From the NCBI RefSeq assembly GCF_001619985.1, contig NW_017264196.1, forward strand, positions 2,170,001-2,234,000: a stretch of 64,000 nt of DNA, in the 5' to 3' direction. Of the stretch, positions 35,921 to 48,045 are shown piece by piece (position 1 is the stretch's first letter; each line of letters begins with the position of its first letter). The notes beneath the pieces are model-generated. The model was not told the origin of the DNA, searched no databases, and worked only from the letters and a program-made list of their open reading frames with translations. This stretch comes from Xylona heveae TC161 (taxonomy: Eukaryota; Ascomycota; Xylonomycetes; Xylonales; Xylonaceae). Position numbers and translations under genes: made by a program.

Positions 35921-38900
35921 TTGCACCGGTCTCTTGTGGTTCTCGTACGCAAACTGCAGCCTCTGAACCTCTTTTGAAACATGCGTAACCAAAGCAATCA
36001 ACAATGAATAATGTAAAAATAGTGAAGATCTGGGAAGTTGTTTCCAATGTGCTCTCTGTGCTCCGTACTTCATACTTTCACAACAGAGTCCCTGGTGGTA
36101 CCAAAGCAATGAGGGCGACCTGCTTGTGGCACCCTATTCCTTCACCGCCTCTGGGTCCAAAGAGCCACCAGCCTCAGCATCAGAGAGAATGAGAAGTGGG
36201 AAGAGACAAGATCGGATGGAGAAACTTGGTTGTCAGTTATGAGTAATAATAGAGATAATTGCCATCTCGATCTAGGAACTTGTTCTGATGGAGCATCTGA
36301 CGTGCGCCCGTATCTTGGTTCAGGCTATGGTAAGAGCAAAGGTGTTGGACCGATCAAGCTGCCCAAGCATGACCGAAGCTCACTACCATCCCACCATTCC
36401 TACTGACGAAAACAGTGTGAGCTCGAGCTCCCGTACTTCCGGGAGTTGTCCGTATTTCCTTTGAGATGCTCACAGTATGACTGCTACTGAAGCAGAGAAG
36501 CAATCGACATACATTTTAGTCGGACGTGTCTCTGGAGAAAATTCGTAAGCCATATCGCTACTGCAAGATCTAGGCATTGTATTATTCGCCGTGTTTAGCA
36601 TTTAGCCCCATTTGTCGTAGAAATGGTACGTAAAATTTTGCGGATCTTGCAAACAAACAACGGAGCAAATCAGAAACAAATGACAAAAGTCTTCTCATAT
36701 CAAAAGGAAAGACTACATGGTCTCCTCCGGAGACACTTCACCTATTCAGGCAAGAGAAGGTCCGGGATGAGGGTTATGTGACTTTCCATTTCCCCGATTC
36801 GTATTGCATAAGAGCTCCATTAGCAAGTAAATATGAAGATCGTAGCCAGTCGAAACACCACATGGAGCCGTGAATTGATTTGCCGGCGGTTAGTGCGCGG
36901 TCCACTAAATCGACCGTGTGAACTATGCCGGCACGACTGCGGGTCTGTCTTGGACTTCTTATCGATAGCGAGTCAGCCGCCGCCATTTGACGGCTCCGAC
37001 TTGCCAGAAAGGCACCTAAGTTGGAAGCCTCGTTGTCATTATTATTCATCTCGGTTGTACTATGAATCAACTTATCCAGAGTATTCGGCATCGGCGCTCC
37101 AATCGAATATAGCATGGGACCGACGACATTTAGCCCTCAGATGCTGCGGTAACTGCCGGTTGCCAACTTGTTGGCAAGTATGATGCCAAAGGTAAGAATG
37201 TATCGAAGGCGCTGTTCGAACCAGAAATGAAGACCAAAAAAAAAGACTTGCAAGACAACATTGCCCGATATCGATAGCCTATCGTGTTGCTTAAGCCACA
37301 AACGAAGAGAAGCCGCCGTGCCAGACGCCAACGTTTGAGCGCGATTGAAGCATATACCGCTCATTTGTTTTTCCTCTGCCGATCTGGGAAGCAGCTGCCG
37401 AAGCTAGACGGCCACTGTGCAATCTTGCTATACACTGCCAGCTAATTTAGTATTTTCGGGGAAAGCGCTGCATTCTCATTGGTATATTTGTTTCTATCAT
37501 GAAACAAATGGCCGTTCTCTCCCCGTGTCCCGTGGGCGCACCATAGTGCCCATGACGAAAGACCAAGGCAACGGCGACTGGACTGCTCATTTGTTGCGAG
37601 TGAAGGTTAAAACTACGATATCGCGTGCTAAATCGTACTAGCCGGTATAAACACTTCTGCCCAACCGTATTATGGAAGGTTTACCTAAAGTAGAATCTTT
37701 TGTAGAGAGATGCCTAAACAAGCATGTTGCCCTGGTCGCTGCTGCCACTATGCCCGGAACGATTCCCGGTTCGTCCATAAACTTAGCTGAGGGAGGTGTT
37801 GGGTGCGATGAAGCAGAAGCCGGAGTGAAAAGACCGTGAGTAACGAGATTCATAGATCTGAACATATATGGAACGCATCTTCTTCCCGCTGAGCTCGTGG
37901 CTAGCTGGAAGCCTGGTTGGCGGTTGGGACGAGCGTGGGGAAAGGAGTGACAGGGCGGCATCCCGTTCTGGTCATCGTGCGTGGTGTTCCTGCTTTTTCA
38001 TGTTCACGAAGTTGCTGTACTGGTACTTAGATTGTCATTTTCTCCCAGAAGCAAAATTGCTTCAGCTGCGTAGGTAAAGTACCGTTGGAGAAATTGGATG
38101 AACCTAAACATTGCTGAAAGTACTGACGCTTCATGTGGTACGAGAACAACACACAGACCTCTTTTGAGCCGCTGAATGGAGGAATCACGCTCCCCAACCC
38201 TCCACCGTTCACACAACCACCAACGCTCCAGCATCAAAGGAGCATGAACAGTTGACAGGTGCTGATTCATGACAAGCATTAAAAGAGGCGGCAGCCACAC
38301 GAATTCTCACCGATGCGAATAACAGTAATAATAACTGCCCAATGCAAGCATGCGATGAAGCCATCCCATGTGCTTCATACATCAGCCTCACTTTCTGGAA
38401 GCAATATCCGTGTGCTTCATGCCCAAGTTGCAAAATGAACTGGACTTGGCTAGTCTTCTCTTTCGATCCTCAGCCCATCCTCTGGTAATTTCGCATGTGG
38501 CTGTTTGACTGCTCTTCATGACCAGAGGGACGTCAATCTCCTTGTACTTTTCCCCTCTTTTTATGCCGTCATGCTCTCTTCTCTTCCCAACCGAGGCTGT
38601 AAGTCGTAAATTGAAGTAAACCACGCAATGTTGGACTTGCCTCTTTCGGCATAATCTTTTCTCTGGCACCGAGTTCAAGTGCTGTCATCCCTTCAAGCGT
38701 TGAGAAGACCAGGTGCAATCGCATTTCAAATGGCGGCAGTAAAGCCAGTCAGAGAATAAAAAACCCCGATCAAATGGACTAATTTTACTTTTGTATGTCT
38801 GTGTATATACGCTAGCATATCAGATTTATATCACTTTTATTTGAGAAACAGATGTCAAGAACTGTGCAAAGGCTGTTTATACTGAGAAAAAGCATTATGA

Positions 38901-39558
38901 ACGTTTCTATAGTAGTACCATCACCTTCATACAGAACTTACCTTATGTTGCAGACATATTTATATGCTCACAGGAAAGGATATTGGTTTCAAATAGAATA
39001 GGTCAATAAAAATAGTACATTTATTCAATATCTACGGTCGATCTGCAACAACCACAGAAATCCATCGTTATTTCTTTTCTTTTTTTTTTTCCAATTGCTC
39101 TCTTTCCATCTCTTTTCATTTCTTCCACTTGATTCAAGTCAAGACCAAATGTCCATGCTGCCTCTTCTTCCTATGCTTGCTTTATTGCTCTTGAAACCTC
39201 CACGCCGTGAGGCTTAGATGTTCGCTATTTGATTCCTCATTAGAGGAAATTGAAGGGTTTTCAGCTCAGTAAAGAGTCAAGTCTCTACCCCACGCAACCC
39301 TTGCAATGCTGAGTATTCAAAATACTAATCATGGTATCTTCGCGAAGAAACTGTATACTGAACCACAGCAAGAAACGTACACACGCTACCCTTTATGCGC
39401 TTATGATCATGCATAGCGTTCGGGCAAAGATGGTAAGTAGAAAGGGCGTCTGTCAAAGTGAGGCAGCCAAAATCCTGACTAATTAGCAACTCACAATTAT
39501 GCATGCAGATATCAAATTAAAATGTCTGGGGTTTTCTGGGAGTGGGAGCGGCCACTCC

Positions 39559-41261
39559 TTAGAAATGGATAAAGTCTTTCTGCCGGGAGACGTCTGCGTT
39601 ATCAGGTTGGCCAGTTGCATATTGGGTCAAGTCCTCCTCTTCAAATGTGTCGGAATCGACATCATCGCTGTCTATTTCGTCGTAGTCTTCTTCTTCGCTA
39701 GACAGATCGCTTTCTTCATCTGAAGACGAATGCTTGCCATCAGCAGCTTCCGCTGACTTGGCAGTGGCTTTTCGAATCTGTCCTGCTCGGTCGATATGAG
39801 GAAGACGGCACTTCTTGTTGCGGCAGCTACCAGTATTTGCATAATCTGGGCACTCATGCACGTGACGTTCAGGGCAATTAATGCCCTTATCGCAATATCC
39901 TAAAGTAGCAAATGCGCGACACACAGGCGCTCCAGGATTGACACGAACATGGGCATAGCGGCAATTGGGATTGGAGCACTTCCCTCGAAGAAAATGCAAG
40001 CAAGTGGGAACCCGCTTGGGGGTAGGTTCATGAGAAAGGTCACAAGCCTCCCCAGCGAGACAATTGCCTGTCTGGAGAAACTCTTTGCAAATAGCAACCT
40101 TATTTGGATCGTGAACGAATGGACATAGCGGTCCTTTCAAGCATGAGCCTAACCAATCAAGAAAGGTTTAAAAGTCAGTACTCCGGCCAGGTTTCAGAAA
40201 AGAAATTCAGGAAAACAAAACGCCATGATGGGTGTTTTATCGGAAGATAGATTGGAAGAGGATACCCGTTGTCGCAAAGCGCTTGCAGAGTTCGGAGCGC
40301 TTCTTTACTGTTCCATGTTTTCTAGAGCAAACGTCAGTATCAGGCACCAAGGTCGAGAGGGACCGCGCTCACCGCTTAGCTTTAACGATGCCTGAACGGT
40401 AAAGATTGCCATTTTTGCTTCGAAAAAACATAACGCCACCGATTTTGGTCGACTTGGGAGTCGCACGCGCTGAATTCGGATCGTCTTAAACTTGTCGGCA
40501 TCTTTCAAATCGACACGTTACGGCTAATAGTTGGGTAAGATCACGCACCTGAAACTCGAGTGAGCTTGCTGCCTCCGTCCGCAACACGGAAATGAATATC
40601 GTTTATCGTAATCTCATGGACTGAAGCCGAGCTAGGAACGCTGACCGAAGGAGAGGACTGGACATTTTGAGTAGCAAGCTTCTGGAGATGCCTCGTGAGT
40701 TTGAATTTCTCTCTCTCATCCCGCTGCTTTGCTTTCAATTTTCGGGTCTCCTCGATCGCTTTCGCTCTCGCCTGCGTTTCTTTATCATAGATGGAAGTAT
40801 TGATGAGCTGCATGTGGCGATCTCTCTTAGCAATCCAGCCACCCGGCGTCCCAGTCTCATTTGGACCAGGAGTCACCGGGCTTGAAGTGCCTGACTCATG
40901 CCCATTGTTATTCAACACAAGAGTCCGGTTCCTGTGAGTATGAGAATACCCTCCTCTCCCATGCGGCCGTCCGTACGAAGTCCCGCGATACGGTCGCGAT
41001 GTGGTGCTCGTCCTGTAATCTTTTACGTTTATTAGTGGGTGGCGCAGGGTGTAATCTAGTGCACGTATTATACCAGTACTCGCAGGTCGACTATAGGGAT
41101 GCGATCTGTGACTGAGATGAGAGGAAGAATCCTGCTGAGCCTTGTGACGATTTATATGGCCTGAGTAGGCGATTAGATAGCTTTGACAACGACGGGATAT
41201 ACGAGGAGACGGTACCGGCAAGCTGGCTGATTTTTGCCAGCAAATCTTTGTCTTCTGACAT
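39559..41261 (-). CDS. CCCH zinc-finger protein, ZC3H3-like
   Basis: Probable nuclear RNA-binding protein; animal ZC3H3 acts in mRNA polyadenylation and export. Exons on the minus strand: 41261-41216, 41160-40549, 40484-40373, 40321-40266 and 40148-39559; phases agree, 471 aa. The start MSEDKDLLAKISQLAG is joined to HINRHKAQQ by the first splice, a typical fungal start for this family. The middle is basic and disordered. The block IGGVMFFRSKNGNLYRSG comes before five tandem CCCH fingers, with the segments KRFATTGSCLKGPLCPFVH, CKEFLQTGNC, CLHFLRGKCSNPNC, CRAFATLGYCDKGINC and CPDYANTGSC. The C-terminal tail is rich in Asp, Glu and Ser. A much longer frame upstream of this start exists, but lacks conservation and would skip the intron. 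Confidence 0.9.
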
Positions 41262-41843
41262 TTCTGCGGCTCAATCTTAAAAGCAGCCTCTGTTGAGTGA
41301 TGATCAATATTCGAGTTACGGTCTGGGAAAAATAACGGATGGTGAGGAGGAATAGATGTGAAAAAGAAGGAGCTTGAGCGTGAAGTCGCGCATGTTCCAT
41401 AAACGTAACGGAAGTTGCCGAGGAGGACAAGTGCCTCGCTGTGAGTGAGCTCTAGCAAAAGCCTCATGACATCTACCACTTGAGCACCACATTCCACCAA
41501 AAATCAGTAACAATATTATTGTGGATGTGGTGATTTACTGTGGGAACAAGGACTTTGAATTAAGCAAAAGAAGGGATTAATTTATTTTTTCTAGCAGAAT
41601 ATTGAGATATCTTCATTAAAATCCCAAAGTGCTTTGGTTTAGATTTGTACAGCAGCAGCCTCTGCCGCAAACTTCAATTAAAGCTGTGTCTATATTCATT
41701 GCAAAGAAAAATCATCCGGCCCACTTATGGATTTAGCCGTTTCCCCCATATCCATGGACTATTGTTTTCAATGTCCGAGCTTCGCCAAAACGCCATCCGA
41801 GAGCAATGAATAATTCAGAAACACCAAAACATGCAGCTCCCAG
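41262..41843. other. Spacer between CCCH gene and TFIIF beta gene
   Basis: Promoter of the CCCH gene and 3' UTR of the TFIIF gene, both on the minus strand. Nothing else seen. Confidence 0.65.
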
Positions 41844-43167
41844 TCAAGGAAGAACGTCTTCCATTTTTATATTTTCATCATCATCCTCATCACCAACGTC
41901 TCCCTCGTCCATATCAGAGCCCCCTTCAAATCCTGCATCGGGAGCAATCTCGTTCTTGACATTAGTGTACGATTCGGCATTAGCATATGTGCTTTCTTTT
42001 GCCTCTGGCTTCAACGTCCATGTCATAGCAAAAGGGCCTTGTCTGACAAGCATGGCAACTTTTTCTAAAGTTTGCTTAAGATAGGCCTCTGGTTGATTGA
42101 GCTCAGCTCTAAGTGACCGAATAGACCAGTAGTTGTACCTCTGGAAGCAACGGTAAATGAGATCCAGAAGTTCGTTTTGAGGAATGCGAGCAGCTTTTTG
42201 CTCTTGCGCCCTTGCCTTCTGAGGGCCGGTAGTTTTCTACGCGCGTTAATGATTTCCTCAGTTTGCCTGAAATGACAGATATCAAAACTTACGATAAATC
42301 CACCGAAATTGCCTGCTGCGCCAAGGGTTCCGGGCTGCAGCAAATTGCCTCCATGAGCTCCAACATTTCCTGAAAGGAATTTAGTCTCTCTCTTCGGCTT
42401 GGTCTTTTCTAACGTCCAGCGCTCCATGATGTTTCTGGACTCTTCGTTCTCCACCGGAAGACAGTTGACTTCGTGTTGCACCTGACCAACCATGGCAGTT
42501 TGCTCTATACGATATATTAGTAAGTGGCTGGACGGAAAGAAGAGGCATAAGCAGTCTGTGAGACATACTCGGAATAGCTTTTCGATAATATGGCTCCCAT
42601 CGCTTCCCACGATCCTTGCCGTATCTCCTGTCGTGCGTTTCAGGCCTTGATGATGGTGGCAACCTGTCCCCAACCGGTCTGCCACTTCGCACCTTTGATG
42701 CATATCCAGGTAGATCCTTTTCGGTAAAAACGTATGTATTTGCAGGGCTTTCATTGGTGATCCGAAGATTGTACTCCTTTGGCACGTCGCGGTTCTGTTC
42801 GAGCTCAGATGATAACAGCAAGCTCAGCTGCAGCAAGCAATCCGGTCAGTCCGGCGCATCAAAATGATATGATAAACCTCTTTGATTTGCCTACCCTGTT
42901 GACATGTTGTTGCGTTCCTTCCAATCTCACAGTGCCTATCTGAATCTCTTCGTCATCGCCAATGTTAGACCAATTCTCCCACAGAATCTTCGGTATCCGC
43001 ATCAGCCACACAGGATTTCCGGCATGTGAAAAGTCCAAATCGCCTGCATCCTCATAGATGTCCTCGTCTTCAAACGCAACTGGTGATTGTTCAGCGGAGT
43101 CTGGGTCGGGCTTGATTCGAGGCTCGACTCCCGGTTCGGTCTTCACGGTAACTCCATTGGTAGCCAT
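41844..43167 (-). CDS. TFG2: Transcription initiation factor IIF, beta subunit
   Basis: RAP30/Tfg2 subunit of TFIIF, which binds RNA polymerase II and helps form the preinitiation complex. Exons on the minus strand: 43167-42895, 42827-42569, 42504-42293 and 42236-41844; 378 aa. Residues 50-100 hold the start of the dimerisation domain (NPVWLMRIPKILWENWSNIG). The middle includes EYNLRITNESPANTYVFTE. The C-terminal winged helix is clear (IPQNELLDLIYRCFQRYNYW and LRAELNQPEAYLKQTLEKVA), followed by KQGPF-type RQGPFAMTWTLKPE. The tail is acidic. The ATG was chosen because the longer frame begins with TTG. It forms a head-to-head pair with CSN4, 354 bp apart. Confidence 0.94.
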
Positions 43168-43521
43168 GTTCCCAGGCTTCGTCAAATATGGCTCTCAATA
43201 ATGTAGCCCACGATTGTCGAGACTTTCGCTGCTTCTGCTTCCAAAGCAGATTCGATGGCGATCTGCGCTCACTATCCGATGGGCCCCTGTCGCAACGCTG
43301 ATGAAACTGTTTTGTCTCAGCCGTTGAAGAGCCGCTGACGTTTAGTTAGGTTCTCCCGTATGCACTACTCACGGATCGTTACCCGGATAGTCTGACTATC
43401 GATAATACCTACCCTATACTTAGAGCTTCAGCTTCCCAAGAGATAAATATCAAGAAGCTCTCAATTTCAGGGAGGCCGATGACCGACGAAGCGGCTTCAG
43501 TGGAACTGTATTGCAAGCAGA
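43168..43521. promoter_or_regulatory. Shared promoter region of TFG2 and CSN4
   Basis: 354 bp between two divergent start codons. Both genes must be controlled from here. No specific factor site was supported. Confidence 0.7.
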
Positions 43522-44842
43522 ATGGCTTCAACAGACATTCTAACAGCTTTGGCAGAGCTTGAATCAAGCCCTCAACCGCAACACAACAAAGCATCTGGCT
43601 ATAACGAACTACTTCAGAAGATCGTAAACGGCCCGTCAGCGCAGCTTTCCGCAAACCTCATTGCATTTCTCGACTCAATACTTGGAGAAACCGTCGGTGT
43701 AGTTGTTTCTAGACAATTATTAATTTCATTGGTTCTCGTTCTTAAGGATCTACCAAGCGCCGAAGTCAAAATAGAAGTCTGCCAGCATGCTCTCCAAGCT
43801 CTACAACCCCGGGTCGTTTCATTCGAGGAGCAAGACGCAGCTATAAGGGAGATTGTGGCGGATGCATACGAGCAACAAGAGGACTACACTTCAGCAGCAA
43901 AGGCGCTGCAAGGCATCCAGCTTGATTCCTCTCAACGAATGATATCAGACACAGCCAAAGTCAAGCTCTGGATCAGAATCGTGCGTCTCTTTCTCGAAGA
44001 AGATGACACAACCAGTGCCGAGACATACCTTAATCGAGCAAAGACTCTACTCTACAAGGTCGAGGATCAGGAGATTAGATTGATGTTTCAGCTTTCGCAG
44101 GCTAGAATTCTTGACGCTGGCCGTAAATTTCTCGACGCATGCCGAATTTACCATGAGTTCAGCTTCTCTCTAATTATCGCCGAGGAAGAGAAGATGCGCG
44201 CCCTCTCTGCTGCAATTATCTGTGCTGTCCTTGGTCCCGCTGGCCCTCAAAGATCTCGGATACTGTCCCAGTTGTATCGAGACGAGCGAGCGTCGCAGGT
44301 TGAGGAATTCGGCATCCTGGAGAAGATGTTCCTGGACCGCTTACTATCACCTGCTGAGGTTAAGCAATTTGCAGATAAACTCGCACCACATCAGCTAGCA
44401 CAGACGGCGGACGGATCAACAGTTCTTACCAAGGCGGTCATTGAGCATAACCTGCTGGGGGCTTCAAGATTGTATAGTAACATTGGAATGGAAGATCTTG
44501 GCGGGCTGCTTGGATTGGAGGGAGAAAAGGCCGGAGAGTACGCCGCCGCGATGATTGAGCAAGGGCGCCTAGCAGGAAGGATTGATCAGATTGATCGCTT
44601 GATCTACTTTGATGGTGGTGAGGGAAGTGGAGAAAGAACAAGCGCAGGGCAGGCGGATAGAATTGTGGGTAATGAGTTACGAAAATGGGACGCCAACGTG
44701 CGGGGTCTCACTGAAGAGGTGGAAAAGGTCACCACGTTGATTCAAAATCATTACCCGGTAAGTCAAGTTCATATTCTATGAAGTTTGTGTCAAATCACTA
44801 AATGTTGAACAGGACTTCGTTGCAGCAAATCTTGTCCATTGA
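43522..44842 (+). CDS. CSN4: COP9 signalosome subunit 4
   Basis: Subunit of the COP9 signalosome, which removes Nedd8 from cullin-RING ubiquitin ligases; in filamentous fungi it affects development and light response. Exons 43522-44757 and 44813-44842 give 421 aa, a normal length. The N-terminal two thirds are helical repeats (for example ALQPRVVSFEEQDAAIREIV and AETYLNRAKTLLYKVEDQEI). The PCI domain spans about 200-370 (LDACRIYHEFSF, VEEFGILEKMFLDRLLSPAE, AVIEHNLLGASRLYSNIGME). The C-terminal helix ends in the 30-nt last exon (DFVAANLVH). It converges on NSA2. Confidence 0.94.
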
Positions 44843-45248
44843 CGTTAATCTACGCCTATAATAATAGTGTTGTGCAAAACAACCTCATGAAGTCTAGAAC
44901 GCATCTTCAAACGACCTAAGGAGTTATTTGGTATTTGTTTATTCGAAGTCTCACGCCTCGAGCGCATTATAACAGGAAGCCATGTCTCAGTTAGCGAACG
45001 TTTTCTTTCTAAAACAGTCACGGTCAGCCTCTAGTGACCATCATACAATCTGTTTAATGAAAAGCCATCATGTTATTTGTCTTTACTTGAACCATGAGAA
45101 AGAAGAATCAAAGCACATATTTTGATTGTCAAAGCATTTCGAATCTACTATGCTTCCCTAATATCTAAACGTAATGCCTCCTACAGGCCCTTTGAAAACA
45201 CCAAGAACGCCTCGGTAGTGACAAGATAATCTCATGAGTGCCAGGAAA
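44843..45248. other. Convergent 3' spacer
   Basis: 3' UTRs of CSN4 and NSA2. AT-rich, no other feature. Confidence 0.7.
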
Positions 45249-46381
45249 TTAAACAAGGAGAACCCTATAACAGAATTATCAGTTAAAAGTTCATAGACTT
45301 TGGTAGCACAACACTTACGCATTCACACAGCCATCATTTTCAGGGTTGTTGGTAACCTGAGCCCATCTACCCCAGACGACCTTTCCTCCGGCAGTGACCA
45401 GACCCAACTCGCTGACGTTCACCTCAAGGATGGTACCCTTGGTCAACACACCAAGTTGTGTGTACATGGGATTTTGAGGGTTCTTTTTAACAGAGATGAT
45501 GGGGAGCTGGACAGTGACACCGAGCTCAGGGTGTGTGACATTGGCCTTCTTGTAACGGAGACCCATGGGACGGATGAAGCGCTCATACTTAACGGGTCGT
45601 CGGGTGAAGTCAGGGCCAACTGCGCAACGCATTTCAGTCAGTTATTGTTTCGCTCTCTTTTCCCGGGATGACTCCAACTCTACTCATCCACTGAAAGGGA
45701 ATCAGGAAAACATACCGAAAGTCGGCTTCGTGATCATTCTCTTCCAGCCCTTCTTGGCAGTCTTCTTGCCCGTCTTAACAACCTTAAACATCTCCTCCTC
45801 AGAAATACCCCGGACTTTCGGCAGAGGAACGCTGAATTTGGCCGCCTTTTCCGCACGCTTGTTCTTGATTGCGCTCGACAGAGCCTTGGCTTGCGTCGGC
45901 TGAGATCGGTCAAGCAAGTACTGCGGCAAAGGAGTCGATGAGGGTTCCGAGGGCTGAGATGACTTGACATTGCGCTCTTCGTGGGCCTTGATCTGCTTCT
46001 TCATCTGGATCTTCTCGGCATGACGCTTCTTCTGGTACAGCTTGGCTCTCAAGCCGTGCAGTTTCTGGGCATCCTGCGACTGCTTGTGACCCTCACGGGC
46101 GAGCCGCTTGCGCTTCCGCTCCTCATAATCGAAGCTGAATGGTAAAAATCGTCAGCCCTTGCTAAAGATCCACATCTTCCTCGGATCAAAGAGTATCATA
46201 CCGTCTACCGTGCTGCTTCGTCCACCGCTCAATATACCTAACAGGATTTGTCAGTTTTCATGGTTCTACTCGAATGGCTGGGGAGAGGCGACGAACTCGT
46301 TCTGAGGCTGTTTTTCACAATTGATCATCAGTCATCTGCAGCATCTAACCAGAGGAAAAGGACAGAGAGAAAGCATACCAT
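45249..46381 (-). CDS. NSA2: 60S ribosome biogenesis factor NSA2
   Basis: Nucleolar assembly factor of the large ribosomal subunit, related to the S8e fold. Exons on the minus strand: 46381-46379 (the ATG alone), 46307-46297 (11 nt), 46237-46202 (36 nt), 46134-45716, 45619-45319 and 45264-45249 (16 nt). The total is 261 aa, exactly the length expected of this highly conserved family. The start reads [20 protein letters not shown] only when all small exons are joined. Other blocks: [73 protein letters not shown] and the end DGCVNAVLLV. The second intron has a weak donor (GTTCGT). It is divergent from the mitochondrial bL21 gene, 384 bp away. Confidence 0.95.
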
Positions 46382-46765
46382 GTTGATCAGCTAATGATCA
46401 AATATCCTCTGGAATCTGAAAATATCGTGGTCAAACAGTGGCACACTGATTGACTACTGTCACAATCTCCAGAAACACCGTACTGGAGGCGAACAATTAT
46501 TGTCGAGAGCGAAATCTTGGCGTTTCCTACGAACTTTTGCCATCCTTTCTGGGCTTAGCGCCATCAAACTTTCCCCGTCGGCGTAGCGCACTTTGAACTA
46601 CCCGGTGAGCTATTCCAAAGTAGGCAATTCTAACTTTCAAGAGCCTCATCTTGAAGTTCCCCGAGAAGAAGCGCATCAACACCACGCACCGAGTCGATTC
46701 AATCATCCTCTCCTCACTCCTCACAACATCAGAGAGCAGGTGAGGCTAGAGCCAGCCTACCGAGA
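46382..46765. promoter_or_regulatory. Shared promoter region of NSA2 and mitochondrial bL21
   Basis: 384 bp between divergent start codons. No exact PAC box was found here, unlike in the NOC4 promoter. Confidence 0.65.
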
Positions 46766-47455
46766 ATGCTCTCTCGCACAATTAAACGGTCTGCCTTGGA
46801 AGGCCGATGGCTTTCGGCGCCGTCATCTGTTCTTCCTCCAGTCTTTCTCTTCCCTCAGCGCGCACGGCTGTTCAACTCTACCAGCTCAATTGTCGACGAG
46901 AATACTGTCCCGGAACCACTAAAGCGCAGCGGAATTTCGACCTCGGACGCAAAGAATACTGTGCCTCACACCCAAAAAGACGGAGCAACCTCTGCTTCTT
47001 CTTCGCCTCCTCTGCCGACTCCTACTTCTCATAATCCTTCGGTTCCGACAACACCAATTGCAGATTCTGTTCGGGAACTTCTTCCTCTACTCTCAGCACA
47101 AACTTCGCATTATGCCACCGTGCATATCCACGCTCGCCCTTACCTTATCACGGCCGGAGACACCCTCCGATTGCCGTTCCTCATGAAGGGCGTTCAGCCC
47201 GGCGACGTGTTGCGCCTGAACAGGGCGACAAATATTGGCAGCAGAGATTATACTCTCCAGGGTGCGCCATACATTGATGAGAGATTGTTCGAATGCCGCG
47301 CGCGAGTTGTCGGTACCGAATCTGAACCCTTGCGCATCAAAGAGAAGACAAAACGCAGACAGAGAAGGGTCAAGACTGTTAAGAGCAAGCATCGATTTAC
47401 CATTTTGAAGATCAGCGATCTTAATGTGAAAACAGTGGAGGAGATTGAGGGCTAA
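46766..47455 (+). CDS. MRPL49: Mitochondrial large-subunit ribosomal protein bL21m
   Basis: Single exon, 229 aa. The N-terminus is a mitochondrial presequence (MLSRTIKRSALEGRW, basic and Ser-rich). A variable linker of about 70 residues follows. The L21 domain covers about 110-229, with HYATVHIHARPYLITAGDTL, LPFLMKGVQPGDVLRLNRAT, IGSRDYTLQGAPYIDE and a basic end (KTKRRQRRVKTVKSKHRFTI). It belongs to the mitoribosome large subunit, where it contacts 23S-type rRNA. It is divergent with NSA2 and converges on the Mps1 kinase gene. Confidence 0.92.
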   Translation: MLSRTIKRSALEGRWLSAPSSVLPPVFLFPQRARLFNSTSSIVDENTVPEPLKRSGISTSDAKNTVPHTQKDGATSASSSPPLPTPTSHNPSVPTTPIADSVRELLPLLSAQTSHYATVHIHARPYLITAGDTLRLPFLMKGVQPGDVLRLNRATNIGSRDYTLQGAPYIDERLFECRARVVGTESEPLRIKEKTKRRQRRVKTVKSKHRFTILKISDLNVKTVEEIEG

Positions 47456-48045
47456 ACCAGTATGTATTTTTCTGCGGAGGGTTAGATGTCTATCAGTGGA
47501 CCGCACAAGAGAAGCCGTGCAGCTCCCTTCATTTTGAAGGCTTCAATCCGAAAGAGAAAAGCACGAAATTCTGCCTTTGTATAAGATCCAGATTTGGTGG
47601 ATACGGTTGTCTTAAGAAGCTACATCATGCGAGTCTGGAGGAGGATAAGGCACTTTATCCCAAAAACTTAGTGCTGCGGGGATACCATGATCATACCGAT
47701 GTATCATTACTTGCATTCTATGTATTCTAATATTTCAAGTTTGAAAAATTTGCAGAGAGATTCATATTTTAGAACACTTTCTAACATGGAGCGTTATCGA
47801 TGAAGTAAAACTTCAATGACAAGAAAATTCAGCTTTCTACAATGAAATACAGTGCCAACGCCTCTCAGAGATACCATACCAATGCCGCTGCCGCTATGCT
47901 AACTAAACAAACAAGAACAGATGAATGAACAGTGTGAGATGCGCTCAGAATCGCAAAAAAAGGATATATTATCTTGCATGGTTTGTAACGCCATCATTAA
48001 AAAGTGATGTAATAAGAATTCAAGTTGTGCCAAAGAATAGTGGTA
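47456..48045. other. Convergent 3' spacer
   Basis: 3' UTRs of bL21m and Mps1; AT-rich, nothing else seen. Confidence 0.7.

Larger units (their letters stand above)
32202..39558. other. 7.4-kb gene-free region with an assembly gap
   Basis: It lies between the start of the bZIP gene (minus) and the stop of the CCCH gene (minus). No frame has a recognised domain; the longest (about 110-130 codons, for example 36774-37115) look random. It contains a (GA)n tract (32974-32993), 15 N (33062-33076), three copies of TACTCCGTA/TACGGAGTA (34035, 35074, 35284), three perfect stem-loops (33891-33918, 34792-34815, 35892-35920) and AT-rich DNA towards 38700-39500. Long promoters or unannotated non-coding RNA are possible. 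Confidence 0.6.

Noticed and set aside
36774-37115. 113-codon open frame on the minus strand in the large gene-free interval
   Set aside because: No similarity recognised, no signal peptide or repeat, and frames of this length occur by chance in 7 kb.
39559-41500. Longer N-terminus for the CCCH protein starting near 41500
   Set aside because: The upstream part is Ser/Phe-rich without conservation; the short start MSEDKD with an intron at 41161-41215 matches the family.
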